Source of the DNA: Pictodentalium vernedei
Taxonomy: Eukaryota > Mollusca > Scaphopoda > Dentaliida > Dentaliidae
NCBI GenBank assembly: GCA_031216915.1
Contig: CM062289.1
Span: forward strand, 64,425,741 to 64,489,740
Direction of reading: 5' to 3'
DNA: 64,000 bases
The notes under the pieces: generated by a model
What the model was told of the DNA's origin: nothing
The model's database searches: none
Seen by the model: the letters and a program-made list of their open reading frames with translations, nothing else
Program-made: the position numbers and the translations under genes
Shown: piece by piece, positions 33,304 through 45,222 of the stretch
How the letters are laid out: every line of letters starts with the position of its first letter
How positions within the stretch are numbered: position 1 is the first letter of the stretch

Positions 33304-33897
33304 TTGGAAAAAAGAAAGCCCAATGAAGCTCATGATGATAAGTTTAGTAAGCGCCGGATAGCAGAACGCCTGCGCAGCATGGAAGATGAACGAACTTCCC
33401 GCCTGGAGGCGGCCGCGACGAATAGAGAGGCTCCCCGATCTCAAATCAACCGAATCAGAGAGACGATAATTCTGATCCTCAATGAGGACACGACCCTCGC
33501 TGAGCGCATTCGCACCCTCTTCCGGGAACAAGGGATTACGATCGCATCTATCCTCACAGCGATTGGAATGGTAATCTCGACCCTAGTACTTGCGTTGACC
33601 GGCGGGTGCGGATGTACCCCCACTCACACTCCACCTCCATCTGATAAGGGTGGCCTCAAAGAGTGGGTGAAGAAGCACCTACAGGCTCTTGGGCGCATCC
33701 TGGACAAGCTAGCTGGGAAGGTGGTGGCTGCGCCACCTGGAATTATAGGCCCCATTGTTTCGTGGCTGTTCAAGCTACTCACAAAAACTGTAGGCTGGCT
33801 GGCCGAAAACCTGTGGACCGAGGTCCTTGCTGTCGGGGGTCTGCTTCTTTTGTCGGCTCGTCAGTGGCTATCGTCGAAGAAACCAAAGCGCGAGTAA
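33304..33897 (+). CDS. Coiled-coil plus membrane-helix protein, unassigned
   Basis: An uninterrupted frame from at least 33304 to the TAA at 33895; the first in-frame ATG is at 33379, so the start may be lost upstream. Residues rich in R/E ('RIAERLRSMEDERTSRLEA', 'INRIRETI') suggest a helical/coiled-coil part. A hydrophobic helix 'IASILTAIGMVISTLVLAL' follows, then a Pro-rich 'TPTHTPPPSDKGG' hinge. An amphipathic region 'WVKKHLQALGRILDKLAG' comes next and a second hydrophobic helix near 'VLAVGGLLLLSA'. The helices plus hinge resemble a membrane-active or fibre-type virion protein; no family is named. It overlaps the 3' end of the opposite gene. Confidence 0.55.
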   Translation: MEKRKPNEAHDDKFSKRRIAERLRSMEDERTSRLEAAATNREAPRSQINRIRETIILILNEDTTLAERIRTLFREQGITIASILTAIGMVISTLVLALTGGCGCTPTHTPPPSDKGGLKEWVKKHLQALGRILDKLAGKVVAAPPGIIGPIVSWLFKLLTKTVGWLAENLWTEVLAVGGLLLLSARQWLSSKKPKRE

Positions 33898-34470
33898 GCC
33901 AACTGTAACTCTACTCACAATAACGGCAGTTTTTTCGTCATCATGCTGGCGTGCTGCCGCAATTCCTGATGCCGCCGACTCGGCATCAGACGCACCTCCG
34001 GTACGGGTCAACACTGGCGCATCAATAGCCGTCAGGGCGGCCGGCGGCTTGACCACTCCCGTCTCCCACGTAGACAGGACGGGTGGGACTGGTGCAGTGT
34101 TTATGTTTGTATTTAGTCCCAGGGTCTGGGCAGTTGTGGCAATAATGATCTCGTTGTTATACCCCACGAGACCGTGTGAAAGGCCGACTAGTTCCATATC
34201 AGAAGGCGCCATGTAGAGGTCTCGACCGAATACATAATCTGTTTTTGACTTGGCGTGAGACAACAAGCCTTGATAGCGTTTAATTCCACTCTCCAGGTCC
34301 ACTGAGCGGGCAATGGCATCTTCCACATTCGCCTCAAACTGCTTTTAGACGTCGAACGCTGTACCCGTTCCGAGGATCGATGGACGGGTCTGAGCCTGGG
34401 ACCCGATTATTGTCCAGACGTATGTCCTAATAGACTCATTGATTCTTTCGCCCTTGTAAACCCGTTTGCC
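33868..34470 (-). pseudogene. Virus-like protein with C-terminal membrane anchor
   Basis: The minus-strand frame from about 34470 ('GERINESIRTYVWTIIGS') contains one stop (near 34347). It continues 'QFEANVEDAIARSVDLESG', 'GRDLYMAPSDMELVGLSHG', a Pro/Ala/Thr-rich stretch and a terminal hydrophobic 'VIVSRVTVGLLALWFLRR'. Tail anchoring is typical of minor membrane or portal-vertex proteins, but I cannot assign it. Its end overlaps the rightward gene at 33897 by about 30 bases. Confidence 0.5.
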
Positions 34471-34495
34471 CCTCGTCAACTATAACCATCGTAAA

Positions 34496-35171
34496 CTAGT
34501 AAAATCTGCATGCTCTTGCCTGATAAAATCTGCATGAGCATGCCCGTGCCCTGAGAGTTTGTGACCGTCTGGCCGTATCTTCGACTCGGCGGTGTAATGT
34601 CAGGGGATAGCTATAGTATTCGACGACTTGGTATAAAGTGCCCAACCCGTCATTATAATGCCCCTTTTCTCTCCAATCTGTATCAGGCGAGACATTTGAT
34701 AGTCTTTCAAAAGCGCGTCTGTCATATGAGTTATTGTATCTAGACCATGCATGATCCTGGCAACTTTTAAGGCAACTTTCATTTTTGCTAAAATCCACCG
34801 TGTCTGGTAGTAGATATGGAATAGCCAGAAACCTCTAGCGAATATGTCTGTGGTTTGGTTCAGGTGGGCAGTAGCCGAGACTTCGCACCCTGTCGTCGCA
34901 CACCATACAGCGGAGTTCACCTGGTTTGCCAGAAGCCTATGGGCAAACTCCGCCATTGCTTGATGACTGCTCTAGAATCTATAACTGGACGTTTATACTT
35001 TGAGGAGAAAGCCAAGTGATTGGTTTCAAAACTCTTGGACTCTAAACTATGTGGAGGGGTTAAAGCCACATGGATTTCGTTGATATAGCTTAATTGTTTG
35101 TGCTTGTAGAATCTGCCATCCTCATATCTGGCACCGGCATCGTAAAGGAAGGTTTTTGGATGATCAGCCAT
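34496..35171 (-). pseudogene. Unassigned virus-like ORF near the right end
   Basis: ATG at 35171 starts 'MADHPKTFLYDAGARYEDG'. The frame runs to about 34960 ('VIDSRAVIKQ') and shifts into 'MAEFAHRLLANQVNSAV' and 'RWILAKMKVALKVARIMHG', ending near 34600. A third frame (34798-34496) overlaps it. It is the first leftward gene after the right TIR. No motif is recognised. Confidence 0.4.
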
Positions 35172-35599
35172 CAAAATGAAGAACCGTGTGTACAGTGTTT
35201 AAGTCTTACACTAGCGAAATTATTTGCTCCGAATAGATTCAACTGAGCATGTCTAACACTGAAACCTCTCGGTGAAAGTATTCGCTGTTAATCTAGCCAG
35301 AGTGAATATGTCTAATAAATGAGTTTAACTAGGCCAACAGGTTGTAAATCATTTTTTATGATTATCAATCGCGTTGTATGCTGTTAGTGGGTCGAAGCAT
35401 GTGGCCCATCGGTTTCGGTGCCCTAGTCCTGAGCTAGTACGATCCACAACTGCGCGTCGGGCAGCTGATGGGTTGAACCGCACCCCACCTAACGGATTGA
35501 ACATACCCACCGCGGAATAGCCAATCCCGCTAGTAGCGGCAGATACATAGTGAACTCGATGTACCCTGTAGTAGTTATACAAAACAATTTGTGCCCCAA

Positions 35600-35735
35600 G
35601 TTGATGCATTCACCCCCACCCCCCCCCCCCCCACCCCGCCCGCCTTCCACCTGGTGGTGAAGGGGTTGGTGCATTCGCCCCTGCATACCACCCAAAAGTG
35701 GGTGCATTCGATCCTCCCCCCCCCCCCTCTGCTGC
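35600..35735. repeat. Right terminal inverted repeat
   Basis: Reading inward on the minus strand: 'tcgaatgcacccacttttgg', 'gtggtatgcaggggcgaatg' and 'caccaaccccttcaccacc', matching the left TIR closely. Long C-tracts (35617-35632, 35714-35727) lie in equivalent positions to the G-tracts of the left end. Confidence 0.8.
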
Positions 35736-35906
35736 TCCTGGATCGTCTCGAAATGTATTTACGACTGTTGTTTCTTGGAAAATATGCGTACATGTTGCTA
35801 CAAAGGAAAACGTGATGGCCAATCTGTAAGCTATTTAACCCTTTCCACACTGACTGGCAAGAGTATTTGGCAGGAGAGACACGTCCTCTGTTCAATAAAT
35901 ATCCCC

Positions 35907-35954
<48 letters not shown>

Positions 35955-36438
35955 CACATCATCATCGGGTTACCCAAACATATTTAGCTACTTGAGAAAT
36001 AAACTTTCCAACAAAATATTTTTCAACAACATTAATTTTAATTTACAACGCATATAAGACATTACCCAGTCAGATTTAACTGTTAATTATATAGGATTGT
36101 AACCCTACCAAACGAGTTCGGAGTTATTCAACGGAATGTAATTTGCAAGAAAATGAACGAATCTAGTTTGTATTCTGTGGAAGGGTTAGTAATACTGTAA
36201 TCTCACAACCCTATGGAACTATGGGATTATACTATTACTGAATCTCATCACTATTTCCTGTGTGTCTTATAATTCAAAAACAAATTTTCGTTTAAATCAA
36301 CATCTAATAAACATTTAAAAAAACAACACACAGCGAAGGCAGGCCAGTAATACATTAATCCAATAACCCAAATGAACTGTGACATTAAATTATTTCCGGA
36401 CATCCGAGCAAATGCAAACTGCACTCTCCCCATCATTG
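35736..36438. other. No gene; (CA)n microsatellite inside
   Basis: It contains 'acccacccacacac' passing into (CA)n at about 35915-35948. The remainder is AT-rich without coding signal. Several reported frames are translated CA/GT repeats. Confidence 0.7.
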
Positions 36439-36756
36439 TACAGTTAAAACTAGAAGTCCTGTCACGAACTGTGCGCTTATCTAGGCATAATTACGCGTAG
36501 GACTTGCGCGCAATTGCTATATCGAATGGCATCCAAAGCATAGCAGATTCTTGCAGATTCTTCTGGTTACCCATAGCAAACACATGCAATGTTTTCTGCC
36601 AATGGACCTCCGGGTTACCCGGAGGTCCATTGGATGAAACATTGCTTGTCCACACAGAATTTGATATATTTACTATGGTCATAACGCGTAGATTAACGCG
36701 CAGATCGACGTGCTATTTGTGCTCATTTCATGACAGGATTTCCAGTTTTAACTGTA
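36439..36756. mobile_element. Mariner-type MITE, copy 1
   Basis: Ends: TACAGTTAAAACTAGAAGTC at 36439 and its inverted form ending 'cagttttaactgta' at 36756, i.e. TA targets with CAGT-starting TIRs as in Tc1/mariner. The centre is a long hairpin ('ccaatggacctccgggt' / 'acccggaggtccattgg') near 36597-36635. Copy 2 is at 61856-62163. Confidence 0.85.
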
Positions 36757-37747
36757 AGCAGCATTTATCAAACGGCCTCATTAAGAAAGTTTTAAAGCGC
36801 TCAAAGCAGATCTATCGGCCCGAGCGTTTCTTTTTACCACTGCTCTGTCTGAAAATAAACTAATGCAGAAATGTTAATCAGTTTATTCATATATGAAAAG
36901 GATGATATTCCCTGCTTCTACACGCAGTGCAAACAAAGAGATGGTGTGGGGGTGGAGGCGACGATGCTCCTCTTGGCAATGAGGTTCCGACGCACCATCT
37001 GGAAGGAATAAATCTCTCCTGCTTTAGGAATATTTAACTGGAGTTCTTTCAATCAATGCTAACACTGTTTGAACCGAGCTAGTAAGTGGACAGTCTGACC
37101 GTTGCTCGACGTTGGTAGGCTGTCCTGTTCGAGTTGCCCGAGCTAGTAAGTGGACAGACCGACGTTACTCGCCGTTGGTAGGCTGTTCTATTCGAGTTGC
37201 CAGGCTTGAATCACCCGCAAAATATTTAGCACGACATAACCCTGGGTGTTGAGTGTCGATAAACGCCGACAAGCAAACAAATAATCAAATGACTTGCTGT
37301 ACCTCGTGCTCTACCCGAGTTGTGTTTTGTTTTTATACCACAATTGAACTTGAAATATATGAAAGATTAGATTTATAAAGTAAAAATATCACCAACAATG
37401 ATCTGTTTACTTTCTTGCGTGAATATTGCTGTTTTCTCTCGAAGGGTTTCATTGGCTTTTGCGAATCCGTGCGTCAATAATACAAGGTGTAGGTGGTATT
37501 CCATGTGCGTGGTTTTCATAACACATTTCCAATGCCTGTATTCCACTTGGTAAGGCAGAACGGTTGTGTGTAGAGTTACTTTTATGCACAGAAAAAAAAA
37601 CAGACGAAAAAGATTATTTCAGGTCGCGTCCTTTAAACCATCAAGGTCACGTGCTAATCTACACTGCACATATGAAACCAGTTAGTGGCAGAGATTATTG
37701 CACGCCAAATCTTCCTTAACATCCTCACTGCACGTGCTGCCCTATAT
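36757..37747. other. No gene; 66-bp direct duplication at 37073-37201
   Basis: Two tandem units begin 'gagctagtaagtggacag' (37077 and 37140) and end 'ttcgagttgcc'. The remainder has no coding signal or recognised repeat. Confidence 0.6.
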
Positions 37748-37965
37748 CCCTTTACCCAACCTAACGGCCAAAACCGGCCAGCGCTATTCACAAAAATCGC
37801 CAATTAATTTTCATTATTTTTTGTCTTAAAAACATAGATTATGACCCCGCCTTGGAACGAGCTCGTCCAGCTCGCTCCAAAGAGGGGTCATAACCTATGT
37901 TTTTGAGACAAAAAATGAAAAAGAATATTTATTCAAGAATTTTGTTTGCAATGCAACTCCACTTT
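37748..37965. mobile_element. TTAA MITE, right end lost (copy 6)
   Basis: The left end is 'ccctttacccaacctaacgg' without an intact TTAA (atat precedes). The central palindrome is 'aacgagctcgtccagctcg'. The type B right arm stops at 'gaattttgtttgcaatg' near 37957. Confidence 0.7.
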
Positions 37966-38781
37966 TGAGCTGTTCTTTCCAATAACTCGGAACATATGCT
38001 TTCTCACTTAAATGAAAGATTTTTCCACAGCGACCCTGTGAATATTCTAATGTTTGTGTCATACTCCATGTTTTCATAAATTGTATTGTAACTAGAGCTA
38101 TGGACTACAGTGTATAGTCTCACAATAACTCTTTCATTTCAATCCCTTATGGAAGTTGGAGTTTTTTTTAATGTTTAGTACTTACCGATATAGGAAACTG
38201 GAACAACACAAAAAGCACACAAAGAACATAATACCATACTCAATGAAATTGTCAAGCGCCGTCCTATTCTGAAAGTAAAACGAATGTTATAGGTTTAGTC
38301 CGAATGTATTGTGCGAGAAGAAAATACAAATAACCAGGCAAAATAACGTTCGGCGTCCATTACATGTATTCGTATGAGACTTAAGGATGAGGAACCTTTT
38401 GTGAAGTTTTGAGATTCATAGCTGTTCTGTCCGGTTGGCATATGGCGATTCGTCGATTAAACCCACTAGCCGTAGATCGTTGCCTCCGTTGATGAATATT
38501 TGTTCAAGCCGACAGTCGATAAATCATCAAGGACAACCTGGCGACGAAGACGTAGTAAGTACGTTATTTACCACACGTACCTGATACTCTGTTCATTTTC
38601 ATTCACTTGCTTTGTCATTTGCCATTGCATGAATTTGTAATAAATTAAATTGTTACCGTGGCAGTTATTGCCAAAATTAAGGACAGGGACACTGAGTCAT
38701 AGCAAATCCGGATCGAATCCGACAGAGGATTTCGAATCAAATAGAATCAATCCTTGAAAGAAATCTCCCGGTTCTCAAAGT
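37966..38781. other. No gene recognised
   Basis: AT-rich spacer leading into the 53-bp satellite. The 60-codon frame at 37895 overlaps the MITE and is not a gene. Confidence 0.5.
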
Positions 38782-40725
38782 TTAATATTACACCTTCTAA
38801 CAACCGCAAATAATGATAGTCTCCACTCAAGTTATAAATATTACACCTTCTTATAGCCACAAATATTGATAGGCCCCACTCAAGTTATAAATAGTGCCCC
38901 TTCTTACAACCGCAAATATTGATAGTCGCTACCCAAGTTATAAATATTACACCTTCTTATAACCGCAAATATTGATAGTCTCCACCCAAGTTATAAATAT
39001 TACACCTTCTTATAACCACAAATATTGATAGTCTCCACTCAAGTTATAAATATTACACCTTCTTATAACCACAAATACTGATAGTCTCCACTCAAGTTAT
39101 AAACATAACACCTTCTTATAACCGCAAATATTGATAGTCTCCACTCAAGTTATAAATATTGCACCTTTTTATAACCACAAATATTGATAGTCGCCACTCA
39201 AGTTATAAATATTACACCTTCTTATAACCACAAATATTGATAGTCTCCACTCAAGTTATAAATATTACACCTCTTCTTACAACCGCAAATATAGATAGTC
39301 TCCACTAAAGTTATAAATATTACACCTTCTTATAACCACAAATATTGATAGTCTCCACCAAAGTTATAAATATTACACCTTCTTATAACCACAAATATTG
39401 ACAATCTCCACTCAAGTTATAAATATTACACCTTCTAACAACCGCAAATACTGATAGTCTCCACTCAAGTTAAATATTACACCTTCTTATAACCACAAAT
39501 ATAGATAGTCTCCACTAAAGTTATAAATATTACACCTTCTTATAGCCACAAATATTGATAGTCTCCACTCAAGTTATAAATATTACACCTTCTTATAACC
39601 ACAAATATTGATAGTCTCCACTCAAGTTATAAATATTACATCTTCTTACAACCGCAAATATAGATAGTCTCCACTCAAGTTATAAATATTACACCCTCTT
39701 AAAACCACAAATATTGATAGTCTCCACTCAAGTTATAAATATTACACCTTCTTAAAACCACAAATATTGATAGTCTCCACTCAAGTTATAAATATTACAC
39801 CTTCTTATAACCACAAATATTGATAGTCTCCACTCAAGTTATAAATATAACACCTTCTTATAACCTCAAATATTGATAGTCTCCACTCAAGTTTTAAATA
39901 TTACACCTTCTTACAACCACAAATATTGAAGTTATAAATATTACACCTTCTTATAACCACAAATATTGATAGTCTCTACTCAAGTTATAAACATTACACC
40001 TTCTTATAACCACAAATATTGATAGTCTCCATTCAAGTTTTAAATATTACACCTTCTTACAACCACAAATATTGAAGTTATAAATATTACACCTTCTTAT
40101 AACCACAAATATTGATAGTCTCTACTCAAGTTATAAACATTACACCTTCTTATAACCACAAATATTGATAGTCTCCACTCAAGTTATGAATATAACACCT
40201 TCTTATAACCACAAATATTGACAGTCTCCACTCAAGTTATGAATATAACACCTTCTTATAACCACAACTATTGATAGTCTCCACTCAAGTTATAAATATT
40301 ACACCTTCTTATAACCACAAATATTGATAGTCTCCACTCAAGTTATAAATATTACACCTTCTTGGAACCACAAATATTGACAGTCTCCACTCAAGTTATA
40401 AATATTACACCTTCTTAGAACCACAAATATTGATAGTCTCCACTCAAGTTATAAATATTACACCTTCTTATAACCACAACTATTGATAGTCTCCACTCAA
40501 GTTATAAATATTACACCTTCTTATAACCACAACTATTGATAGTCTCCACTCAAGTTATAAATATTACACCTTCTTATAACCACAACTATTGATAGTCTCC
40601 ACTCAAGTTATAAATATTACACCTTCTTATAACCACAAATATTGATAGTCTCCACTCAAGTTATAAATATAACACCTTCTTATAACCACAACTATTGATA
40701 GTCTCCACTCAAGTTATAAATACTC
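38782..40725. repeat. 53-bp satellite array, about 37 units
   Basis: The unit contains 'caccttcttataaccacaaa' and 'tattgatagtctccactcaa' and 'gttataaatatta'. Start points 38791, 38844 and 38897 give a period of 53. A few units are shortened: near 39910-39940 and 40065-40085 two partial units recur in the same arrangement about 150 bases apart, evidence of block duplication. There is no open frame. Confidence 0.95.
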
Positions 40726-40726
40726 C

Positions 40727-41180
40727 AGGGCTGATGATGAAACTGAAGGGTGTATCTACCCCAAAGTCCTGACTGTGCCACGTGATCCTGTATCCTTTCT
40801 GCTCTTTTGCTACTCTAACGAATTTCCAATAGAAATTAATACATGTAAGCCTATTTACTCTCAGGCCATCATTGATTTTGCAAATACTAACTTCCAAATT
40901 ACATGTATGTCCCATCTGACAAAAAGGCGTTCTTGATATATTATTAAGATTATTCGGACCACAGATTATGAGTGCTATTTGCTAATAGCGGGTTGAATTC
41001 ATTTATTTCTGAGCATGGAGAGAGGATTTGGGATCCAGGGATGATGATGAGACTGATGGGTGTATCTACCTCCCCCCCTCCCCCCTCCCAAAGTCCTGAG
41101 TGTGCCACGTGTTGCTCTGTCATCTCTGCCGATTTGCTACTCAAACTTTCTTCCAGTGGAAAATAATACATGTAATTCTG
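40727..41180. repeat. Direct repeat pair between satellite and LINE
   Basis: Segments 40727-40852 and about 41033-41180 share 'ccagggatgatgatgagact', 'gggtgtatctacc', 'caaagtcctga.tgtgccacgtg' and an end near 'aatacatgtaa'. They lie about 306 bases apart. The first directly abuts the satellite. Family unknown. Confidence 0.65.
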
Positions 41181-41533
41181 ATATATATATCATCAGTTTT
41201 GTATCCAAAACCTTCCAATTGGAAATAAAATAATTCAACACCCTAGCAATTAAAACAGTTACATTTTTACTAATTTCATGACACCGGATTAGCGAACGAA
41301 AACTTCCACCCTACACCCTTATTCTGGAAAGTAATACACTTTTCTATTTTCTAATCTTTTTTATTTTCATTTTGTGTTATGCAACATTGTAAGAGGAATC
41401 GTCATTAAATTCCACTCATGTTAACACTCCATTGACGTTTATCACATTCTCAAAATTTCACAACGAATATTTATTGCTTGACGAACCTACTCCGTTAAAT
41501 ATTTTCTCCACTCTCTATGCATTTGTGATGTAG

Positions 41534-44500
41534 GTGGTCGGTTCATATACCATGACGGGTAGTGTTAAATTGGACGAGATCCAGGAGGATCCTGACTATG
41601 ATTTCGTTCATCTACTGAATGATAAAACAGATAATGATTCAGCAGCCATATTTAATGATACTGATTGTAAATATTTCCTTCCCGGTGAGTTGCGAGATGA
41701 GCTCAGTGGTGCACAAGGATCCTTTTCAGTATTTCATACTAATTGTCAAAGTCCCAGTGCTCACTGGGACCCTCTACATCACTTGCTCTCTGAACTCAAT
41801 GATACAGAGAACATCTTCGATGTGATCGGTCTTACGGAAATCTTCAGAATCCCCTATATGGAATATGTGTAATACCCAAGAAGGATACCACCCTTTACAA
41901 AAAAATGTGAGATCTATTGATGACGATGGTCATGTTTATAAAAAAGCGACATTTCTTTTAGTATCCAACAAGAACTTTCCATTTTTCTACCGCACATCTT
42001 CGAGTCCATCTTCGTTGAATTAAAGTACACAAATTCCTCCAATTTACGACCCAGAGAGCAGATATCAACCTGTTTCAATCAAAAATGAACCAATTGACTG
42101 ATGTCCTGAATAAAGAAAAGAAACCCTCTATCATTATGGGCGATTTAAATATTGACCTCCTGAAAGTAGTGTCTCATTCCAAAACTGAATCATTTATTGA
42201 TTTATTTTTTAGTGAGGGCTTCCTACCTGTTATTACAAAACCAACCAGAGTAACAGATCGCAGTGCTACGCTTGCAGATAATATTTTTTCCAATGATGTC
42301 TCAATTTTTTTCAAGATCTGAAATAATCTTTACTGATGTTTCGGATCACTTTTGGGATTTTTATGGCGAAATTTCACATTCCAAACCCATTTGACCAAAA
42401 CAGATCTTGACCAGAAAAATAAATTCCTATACTCTCGAACGCTTTAAGTCGTTGTTGTCCCAATGTGACTTCTGTCCGATTATGGAAACAAATTGTCCAA
42501 ATGAAGCTTACGAAACATTCCTTAATATTTATTTGAATGCCTGTGAGACAGCATTCCCTCTCCAATGCCATCAACAAAATAAGAAATACATAAAGCAGCA
42601 GCCCTGGATGACAAAAGGTCTTCTAGTTTCCGCTAACAATAAGAACATATTTCTTAACAAAACATTAAGAGCTCCCACTGAGTAGAATGTCAGAAATTAT
42701 AAAAATTACTGTCGGATATTTAGCAAAATTAAGAAACAATGCAAAGCCTTATATTATGAAAAAGTACTTTTAGAAAATAAGAATAACTTGCGGAAGACGT
42801 GGCAATAAATAACGTATTGAATAGGTATAAAAACAAACGAACTGTACCAGCATTTTTTATTCTTGGTGATACAAATTAAATTGCACAAGAATTCAATAAC
42901 TTTTCGCCAACATTGGATTCAGACGTCAAATCAAATATCCAAACCTCGTAAATCATTTGCCGAGTTCTGGAATTCTTCTTTTATGGGGAACTTTTTTATA
43001 AGACCTACATCGTCTATCGAAATCTCAAATATTGTAAATTCAATGACACCTAAAGTAACTGTAAAAATATCACAATCAATATTCTGAAACATTCAATAAG
43101 TTATGAATAATTCATTCAGTCAGGGAATAGTTCTAGACAGGATGAAAATTGCTAAGGTAACTCCCGTCTTCAAAGCGGGCGAACAGAATAATGTTACAAA
43201 TTACAGGGCAATCAGTATTTTGCCTGTTTTTTCTAAAGTTCTAGAAAAGCTAATGTCTATAAGACTTGTAAACGTAGTAGATAAATTCGAAATTCTCTAT
43301 ATCCACCAATATGGCTTCAGAAAGCGCCATAGCACACCGCACCCTGTTATGTATCTATTAAAATATATAGCCGAATAAAATTATAAAAATAGTAAAGACA
43401 GTACACTAGCCAACCCTATTTCTAGACCTTTCAAAAGCCTTCGACACTATTAGCCATGAAATACTACTTCAAAAATTAGAATACTATGGTATAAGAGGGA
43501 ATGCGAACAACTGGTTTGAGAGTTACTTACAAAATAGGAATCATTGTCTCTTTTTGGTGATAGTAAATCTGATCTATCTGGACTAAGATGCGGAATACCA
43601 CAAGGCTCAATACTAGGACCTATTCTTTTCCTTATACACATAAATGACATCTGTAATTCAACGAAGCTAAAATCTTTTATCCTTTGCTGATGCTTCCACA
43701 CACAAGGCTGCGGCAGAGTTAAACATGCTGGTGTCAGAATTTAATGAGGAACTTCAAAAAATATTTGACTGGTGCGCATCCAGTCACTTAGTCCTGAACC
43801 CTACGAAAACTAACTATATTGTTCTTAATCCATGTCAAAAAACGAATGTAACATTGCAGAATATTAAAATAATAATCATATCAAAAATACCGGTGACCGT
43901 GCCGACAACGAAAAATCTTAAGAAGTTTCTTGGCTTAACTATTTATGAAAAATTATCGTATAACGCCCACATATCTCAGATCTCCACGCAAGTTGCTCTT
44001 GCGAATTATGCCCTCAAAAGAGTGAAAAAACATCCTACCCCTCAAATTAATGAAAACTCCATACGTTACGCTTATACAAAGTCATTTTATCTATGGAATT
44101 CCCTTATGATGTGCCTCAAAAGCCTGTAACCGTCTTTATAACCTACAAAAGCGATCAATAACATGATAAACAACAAGAAATGCAATGTTCACACTGACCC
44201 TTTTTATTGATAATAAAATACTAAAAATAAAGGATTTGTATACTTTACATGTTTCCTTATTTATGTTCGAATGGCAAAATGGAAACCTACCGAAGTCCTT
44301 TGTTGGCTTCTTTTCTACTATAAATAATGACTTTATGAATACACGCCAAACAGGGCTTATACGTAGCCATAGAAGTAGAACCAAAGCGCTAGACAACCTG
44401 CCTGTCTTTGCCATTCCGAAACTATGGAATGGATTAGATATATCCATCCGAAAAACAAGAAATAGGAAAGAGTTGAAGACTAAGCTTACAACAAAAATTC

Positions 44501-45043
44501 TTTTCACTTATTCAGATATTTCTTGTTCAAATCCCCACTGCCCGGACTGTGTCACTCGAACCTTGTATTCTCGTCCTTTCTGGTCTCCTGATTTGGTCTC
44601 AGCTGTTCCAAAATATAAAGCCGTTACTCTCATAATAATCAGCCGAGGTTCGGAACACTTAACCGATATAATATTTAGAGACCATTTCAAGAGTACCGTG
44701 CTGTAAATGATACTGACCACCTAACATAGCAAATGCCACGATGTAACTCTGTCTGTTGGAGCTAAAACAGAAATAACAATGTTGCCCTTGTATATCATTT
44801 TCTTCTTCGGGTTCCTTTCGTCATTCTGTAGTTTTCTCTTTTCTGTCGGGGGAAAGGCGGGAAGACAACCAATGTGGCTATGCCTTTCCCTACCGGTATA
44901 CAAAAAAATGTTATATCCCATCATTGATGTGTATCTGAAATAATATTACTGTATACGTGAATCCTGTTATGATGTAACCATTATGTATATATTTATCATC
45001 TTGTATTTTTGTATACTGGTAAATAAACATATCATATCATATC
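41534..45043 (+). pseudogene. Non-LTR retrotransposon (CR1/L2-like), long but decayed
   Basis: In order: an endonuclease region ('FSVFHTNCQSPSAHWD' near 41725, 'IIMGDLNIDLL' near 42132); a linker ('QQPWMTKGLL' near 42597); RT blocks ('KVTPVFKAGEQNN', 'YRAISILPVFSKVLEK', 'HQYGFRKRHST' near 43308, 'GIPQGSILGPILFLIHIND' near 43590). The catalytic 'FADD' reads 'FADA' near 43686. After it come 'EKLSYNAHISQI' and a C-terminal Cys motif 'CSNPHCPDCV' near 44526. It ends with an 'atatcatatcat' 3' tail at about 45028-45043. Several stops and frameshifts make it inactive. A related copy lies at 62404-63757. Confidence 0.85.
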
Positions 45044-45100
45044 ATATTACACCTTCTTATAACAGCATATATTGCTAGTGTCCACTCGAGTTTTATATTC
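45044..45100. repeat. Resumed 53-bp satellite unit
   Basis: 'tacaccttcttataacagca' and 'gtgtccactcgagttttata' continue the array that broke off at 40725, directly after the LINE tail. Confidence 0.75.
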
Positions 45101-45156
45101 TACTTATTTGGCAAGTTGATCAAAGGAGCGGAATATTACAGAAATGGCATCAAAGT

Positions 45157-45220
<64 letters not shown>

Positions 45221-45222
45221 TC
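45157..45222. repeat. (CTTT)n microsatellite
   Basis: About sixteen uninterrupted copies of the tetranucleotide. No coding meaning. Confidence 0.95.

Larger units (their letters stand above)
27035..35735. mobile_element. Endogenous virus-like element (PolB-helicase, DJR capsid, A32 ATPase)
   Basis: About 8.7 kb between inverted repeats, visibly richer in G+C than the AT-rich flanks. Right-reading genes: a 56-codon membrane ORF, a polymerase-helicase, a hydrophobic remnant, and two ORFs at 32563-33897. Left-reading genes: two ORFs near the right end, the capsid, the ATPase and a downstream ORF. Double jelly-roll capsid plus A32-type ATPase place it among Polinton/adintovirus/PLV-like viruses (Bamfordvirae). 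I see no integrase. The polymerase gene continuing into an SF1 helicase is not the classical Polinton layout. Every large gene is broken, so this copy is dead. Confidence 0.8.

Noticed and set aside
35575-35987. ORFs of 70-124 codons rich in Gly, Pro, Val-Cys or Thr-His
   Set aside because: Translations of C/G tracts and the CA microsatellite across and beside the right TIR.
38782-40725. CRISPR-like array
   Set aside because: The 53-bp units are direct repeats without unique spacers; an ordinary eukaryotic satellite.
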